Positions 5,459 to 7,248 of a stretch of 7,248 nucleotides of DNA are shown here, one piece after another. The notes below the pieces were generated by a model. That model was not told the origin of the DNA. It did not search any database and saw only the letters and a list, made by a program, of their open reading frames with translations. A program made the translations under genes and the position numbers. The number at the start of each line of letters is the position of its first letter. Positions within the stretch are counted from its first letter, which is position 1. The stretch covers positions 1 through 7,248 of the forward strand of contig JAICYE010000103.1 of the NCBI GenBank assembly GCA_025934385.1, read 5' to 3'. This stretch comes from Acidimicrobiia bacterium. Lineage in GTDB: Bacteria > Actinomycetota > Acidimicrobiia > IMCC26256 > BP-133.

Positions 5459-5829
5459 TCACACTCGTGTACGGGGCGTTCATCCGGCAACTGCGGGAGT
5501 CCCGCGGCCTGAGTCAGGAGACCTTGGCCGAGGTGGCCGGCATCAGCCAGCCGAACCTGTCCGCCTACGAGCGCGACCGGCGGGTGCCGACCGCCGACAC
5601 GCTGAACCGGATCGTCGTCGCCTGCGGCTACGAACTCGCCGCCGCCGCCGGCGGCCGCACGATCTTCTGTCCGCTCCCGGTTGCGTACCGCTTCCCCGAT
5701 GACGACCTCCCGCCGGCCGATCCTGGCGATCCGGGGGACGAGCCGCCGACCGTCACGGCCGAGACGCCCATCGGCGAACGGGTACGGGCGATCATGGCCG
5801 TCCTCGAACTGGCCGAAGGAGCACGCTGA
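5449..5829 (+). CDS. XRE-family helix-turn-helix regulator, probable antitoxin
   Basis: A 126-aa DNA-binding protein from the ATG at 5449; a TTG at 5443 and a GTG at 5467 are alternatives in the same frame, and the GTG would fit a leaderless transcript. Residues 11-57 are a standard XRE/Cro HTH: FIRQLRESRGLSQETLAEVA, GISQPNLSAYERDRRVPTAD, TLNRIVVACG, with the recognition helix at SQPNLSAYE (33-41). Residues 66-126 leave the HTH and contain an acidic Pro/Asp-rich stretch (DDDLPPADPGDPGDEPP) before a last helix (RVRAIMAVLELAEGA), a plausible toxin-neutralising tail. Its TGA overlaps the proposed CTG start of the nucleotidyltransferase. XRE-type proteins in such pairs normally repress their own operon; the short divergent gap to the MazG-like gene fits that. 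Confidence 0.88.
   Translation: MVDFTLVYGAFIRQLRESRGLSQETLAEVAGISQPNLSAYERDRRVPTADTLNRIVVACGYELAAAAGGRTIFCPLPVAYRFPDDDLPPADPGDPGDEPPTVTAETPIGERVRAIMAVLELAEGAR
5816..5821 (+). promoter_or_regulatory. Shine-Dalgarno for the CTG-initiated nucleotidyltransferase
   Basis: AAGGAG lies inside the last codons of the XRE gene and ends 4 nt before the CTG at 5826. There is no ATG, GTG or TTG in that frame between the TGA at 5700-5702 and the CTG, so this site supports initiation there. Confidence 0.5.
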
Positions 5830-6392
5830 GCGTCGTCGACGTCGTCTTCGCCGTCCACGACCTCCTCCAGGGTCGCGGCTACAACCATGCCTTCGGCGGC
5901 GCACTGGCGCTCGGCTACTACGCCGAGCCCCGGGGCACGGTCGACGTCGACGTCAACGTGTTCGTCCCCTTCGACCGGGCCGGCGACGTGGTGAGCGCGC
6001 TCGGGGTCATCGGGTTCACCGCCGAACAACCCGTCGAGAAGTGGTCACCGGCGGCCGGGGTTCGGCTGCGGCAGGCGGATGATCCGACCCGGCTCGATGT
6101 CTTCTTCTCGCTCGACAACCACTACGACGAGATCGCCCGGCGAACGGAGCGCTTCCCCTTCGGGCGGCACCGGCGTCACCTCCCCTTTCTCTCCGCCGAG
6201 GATCTCGTGGTGTTCAAGCTCTCCTTCGGCCGGGACAAGGACTGGGTCGACATCCGCCACCTGGTCGAAGCCCGGCCGGACATCGACCTCGACTACGTGG
6301 AGGCGCAGCTCATCGGGCTGCGGGGCCCGACCTTGTACCCCCGGCTGGCCCGCCTGAGGGCCATCACCCGGCGGGCCCGGGGCGAGGCCTGA
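5826..6392 (+). CDS. MNT/AbiEii-like nucleotidyltransferase, probable toxin, CTG start
   Basis: A 188-aa protein of the DNA polymerase beta-type nucleotidyltransferase fold, related to MNT and AbiEii/MenT-like toxins, which transfer nucleotides to RNA or protein targets. Marks: AFGGALALGYYAEPRGTVDV (22-41) with G24-G25 and D40-x-D42 as the GG...DxD catalytic motif; TRLDVFFSLD (88-97) with D91 as the third acidic residue; and FLSAEDLVVFKLSFGRDKDW with VDIRHLVEA, the usual helix with a conserved Lys and Asp. The proposed start is CTG 5826, overlapping the regulator's TGA as CTGA, with AAGGAG upstream. The next in-frame start, GTG 5958, would remove residues 1-44 and the whole GG...DxD motif, giving a dead enzyme. 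A sequencing error at the start codon is the main alternative. The fold call is strong; the toxin role is inferred from pairing with the XRE protein. Confidence 0.85.
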   Translation: MSVVDVVFAVHDLLQGRGYNHAFGGALALGYYAEPRGTVDVDVNVFVPFDRAGDVVSALGVIGFTAEQPVEKWSPAAGVRLRQADDPTRLDVFFSLDNHYDEIARRTERFPFGRHRRHLPFLSAEDLVVFKLSFGRDKDWVDIRHLVEARPDIDLDYVEAQLIGLRGPTLYPRLARLRAITRRARGEA

Positions 6393-6413
6393 GGCCGGCG
6401 CGGCGTCAGGCCT
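6385..6413. terminator. Hairpin shared by two convergent genes, both stop codons in the stem
   Basis: AGGCCTGA (6385-6392) and TCAGGCCT (6406-6413) are exact reverse complements around a 13-nt GC-rich loop. The TGA of the nucleotidyltransferase and the TGA of the opposing membrane protein are the inner three bases of the two arms. There is no T-run on either side. It is a bidirectional terminator candidate. Confidence 0.45.
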
Positions 6414-6699
6414 GGCGGTCCCGGTCCGCTCCGAACGGGAGCGGGCAGCCGCAGGCGGCGCAGAACTGGTCGCCGGCGTGGACCGCCCGGGCGCAGTTGG
6501 GGCACAGCGCCGGCGGGTGCACGGCCCGGCCCCGGAGCAGGAGGTACCAGACGCCGAAGATGATGGCCAGCAGGAACGTCCCGATGCCCCACGTCGCCGG
6601 GGAGAAGCCGCCGACCCGGACGCCCCGGGCCTCGAGCAGCTGGGCGTCGCGCCAGACGATGAAGCCGAGCACGGCGGCGATCACCAACGGGACGAGCAT
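6406..6699 (-). CDS. Small membrane protein with C-terminal zinc ribbon
   Basis: A 97-aa protein. The ATG at 6699 is chosen over a GTG directly before it because the GGAGG ribosome site is 6 nt from the ATG and only 3 nt from the GTG. Two hydrophobic helices are visible: MLVPLVIAAVLGFIVW (1-16) and TWGIGTFLLAIIFGVWYLLL (37-56), joined by a short polar loop (RDAQLLEARGVRVGGFSP). After a basic RGRAVH comes LCPNCARAVHAGDQFCAACG, with Cys 66, 69, 80 and 83 as a CxxC...CxxC zinc ribbon, plus an extra Cys 85. Proteins of this build are widespread and uncharacterised; the basic residues after helix 2 favour the ribbon being cytoplasmic. It converges on the nucleotidyltransferase with 13 bp between stop codons and is divergent from the FIST gene. 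Confidence 0.85.
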   Translation of the reverse strand: MLVPLVIAAVLGFIVWRDAQLLEARGVRVGGFSPATWGIGTFLLAIIFGVWYLLLRGRAVHPPALCPNCARAVHAGDQFCAACGCPLPFGADRDRQA

Positions 6700-6705
6700 C
6701 ACGAA

Positions 6706-6710
6706 CCTCC
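6706..6710 (-). promoter_or_regulatory. Shine-Dalgarno for the zinc-ribbon membrane protein
   Basis: GGAGG on the minus strand, 6 nt before the ATG at 6699. It decides between that ATG and the adjacent GTG at 6702. Confidence 0.65.
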
Positions 6711-6766
6711 ACTTCTCGGGGGAAGCCTACGCCCCCACCTTCCGATCATCGGTGTCACCGGGGCGA

Positions 6767-6797
6767 GAATTGAGTGCTTTCAACCAATTCACAGAAT
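6767..6797 (+). promoter_or_regulatory. Candidate promoter with overlapping dyad for the FIST gene
   Basis: In the 147-bp divergent gap an AT-richer patch holds TTGAGT (6770-6775), a 16-nt spacer and CAGAAT (6792-6797), a partial match to -35/-10. The inverted repeat GAATTG (6767-6772) and CAATTC (6785-6790), 12 nt apart, covers the -35 and most of the spacer, where a repressor or activator could bind. The leader would be about 43 nt. Confidence 0.35.
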
Positions 6798-6846
6798 GCC
6801 TCCTGCTCAGCTCCGAGGCTGGTTGGTCGATCCAGGCGGTATCTCT

Positions 6847-7248
6847 GTGAACGCGCCCCGGAATCCCGCCGCGAACCGGTGGCTGGCCGTCGGCCAGTCG
6901 GGCCTGGCTGAGGCGCGCCGGGCCGGCAGGGAGGCGGCCGGCGATGCCCTCACGGGGCCCGATCCCAAGCTGCTCGTCGTGTTCTGTACCGAGTCGTACG
7001 ACCTCACCGAGCTCCTCGCCGGGATCCGGGAGGCGGCCGGGAACGTGCCGATGATCGGCTGCTCCACCGCCGGTGAGATCTCCGCCACCGGGCCGGGCGA
7101 CGCCGGCGTCGTGGTCACCGCCCTCGGCGGCACGGGCTTCGCCGTGGCCACCGCCGCCGCCGACGCCGACGGCGGCCGCCTCCGGGAGGCCGGCGCCGAG
7201 GTGGCCGCCGCCCTCGACGCCCTCGACACCCACGACGCCCTCGACACC
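6847..7248 (+). CDS. FIST-domain protein, N-terminal part
   Basis: The first 134 residues of a gene that continues beyond the window. It starts at GTG 6847 with AGGCGG (6834-6839) 7 nt upstream. The FIST N domain is recognisable: NRWLAVGQSGLAEARRAGRE (10-29), then PKLLVVFCTESYDLTELLAG (40-59), IREAAGNVPMIGCSTAGEIS (60-79), and GVVVTALGGTGFAVATAA. The FCTESYDL and GCSTAGEI motifs are diagnostic of this sensory domain, proposed to bind small ligands such as amino acids. FIST proteins are usually a FIST_N plus FIST_C pair, alone or attached to signalling outputs (GGDEF, histidine kinase, methyl-accepting); the output, if any, lies outside the window. The visible end carries a 15-bp direct repeat (7216-7230 and 7234-7248) encoding DALDT twice. 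There is no signal peptide. Confidence 0.88.
   Translation, partial: MNAPRNPAANRWLAVGQSGLAEARRAGREAAGDALTGPDPKLLVVFCTESYDLTELLAGIREAAGNVPMIGCSTAGEISATGPGDAGVVVTALGGTGFAVATAAADADGGRLREAGAEVAAALDALDTHDALDT
7216..7248. repeat. 15-bp direct repeat at the window edge
   Basis: GACGCCCTCGACACC occurs at 7216-7230 and again at 7234-7248, an 18-bp period inside the FIST reading frame (DALDT-H-DALDT). More units may follow beyond the window. Confidence 0.7.

Noticed and set aside
3297..5483. 728-residue minus-strand open frame
   Set aside because: Low-complexity Gly/Arg/Pro translation lying antisense to the LLM gene and out of phase with aat and the MazG-like gene: a high-GC artefact.
5392..5904. 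286-residue extension of the MazG-like protein
   Set aside because: It would run antisense through the XRE gene and add a non-conserved N-terminus; the family begins at about the ATG at 5391.
5958..6392. Nucleotidyltransferase starting at GTG 5958
   Set aside because: It would remove the GG...DxD catalytic motif, although the preceding 44 codons are clearly coding and homologous in pattern to the family.

Overview
The window comes from a high-GC genome whose codons nearly all end in G or C. An F420-type luciferase-like monooxygenase, a FIST sensor protein, extended TANNNT -10 boxes with little or no leader, and GTGA/CTGA stop-start overlaps together suggest an actinobacterium. An uncultured or little-studied lineage such as Acidimicrobiia would fit, but no marker gene here proves it. 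There are no rRNA, tRNA, CRISPR or insertion-sequence signatures.

Left block (1-1178, minus strand): a gene for a small exported protein that looks frameshifted, then a second exported four-cysteine protein, then the start of an M50 (site-2 protease type) membrane metalloprotease cut by the window edge. Spacing (GTGA overlap, then 23 bp) suggests one operon. Between 1179 and 1472 lies a poorly conserved stretch that may hold a short plus-strand coding remnant.

Middle block (1473-4012, minus strand): aat (leucyl/phenylalanyl-tRNA-protein transferase, N-degron pathway), an unrecognised 153-aa Trp/Ala-rich protein with its own promoter and strong ribosome site, a DUF971 (GBBH-like N-terminal) zinc-site protein, and, translationally coupled to it, a 262-aa protein ending in a zinc ribbon. 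The aat gene is divergent from a 301-aa F420-dependent LLM oxidoreductase (4083-4988, plus), which may be read from a leaderless transcript.

Right block (5044-7248): a MazG/dCTPase-like nucleotide pyrophosphohydrolase (minus) is divergent from an XRE-type regulator, which is followed with a CTGA overlap by a MNT/AbiEii-like nucleotidyltransferase. The regulator-nucleotidyltransferase pair has the layout of a toxin-antitoxin module. The second gene appears to start at a rare CTG; the first conventional start would delete its catalytic motif. This locus is the most interesting part of the window. A small two-helix membrane protein with a zinc ribbon converges on it across a hairpin containing both stop codons. 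The window closes with the start of a FIST-domain protein on the plus strand.
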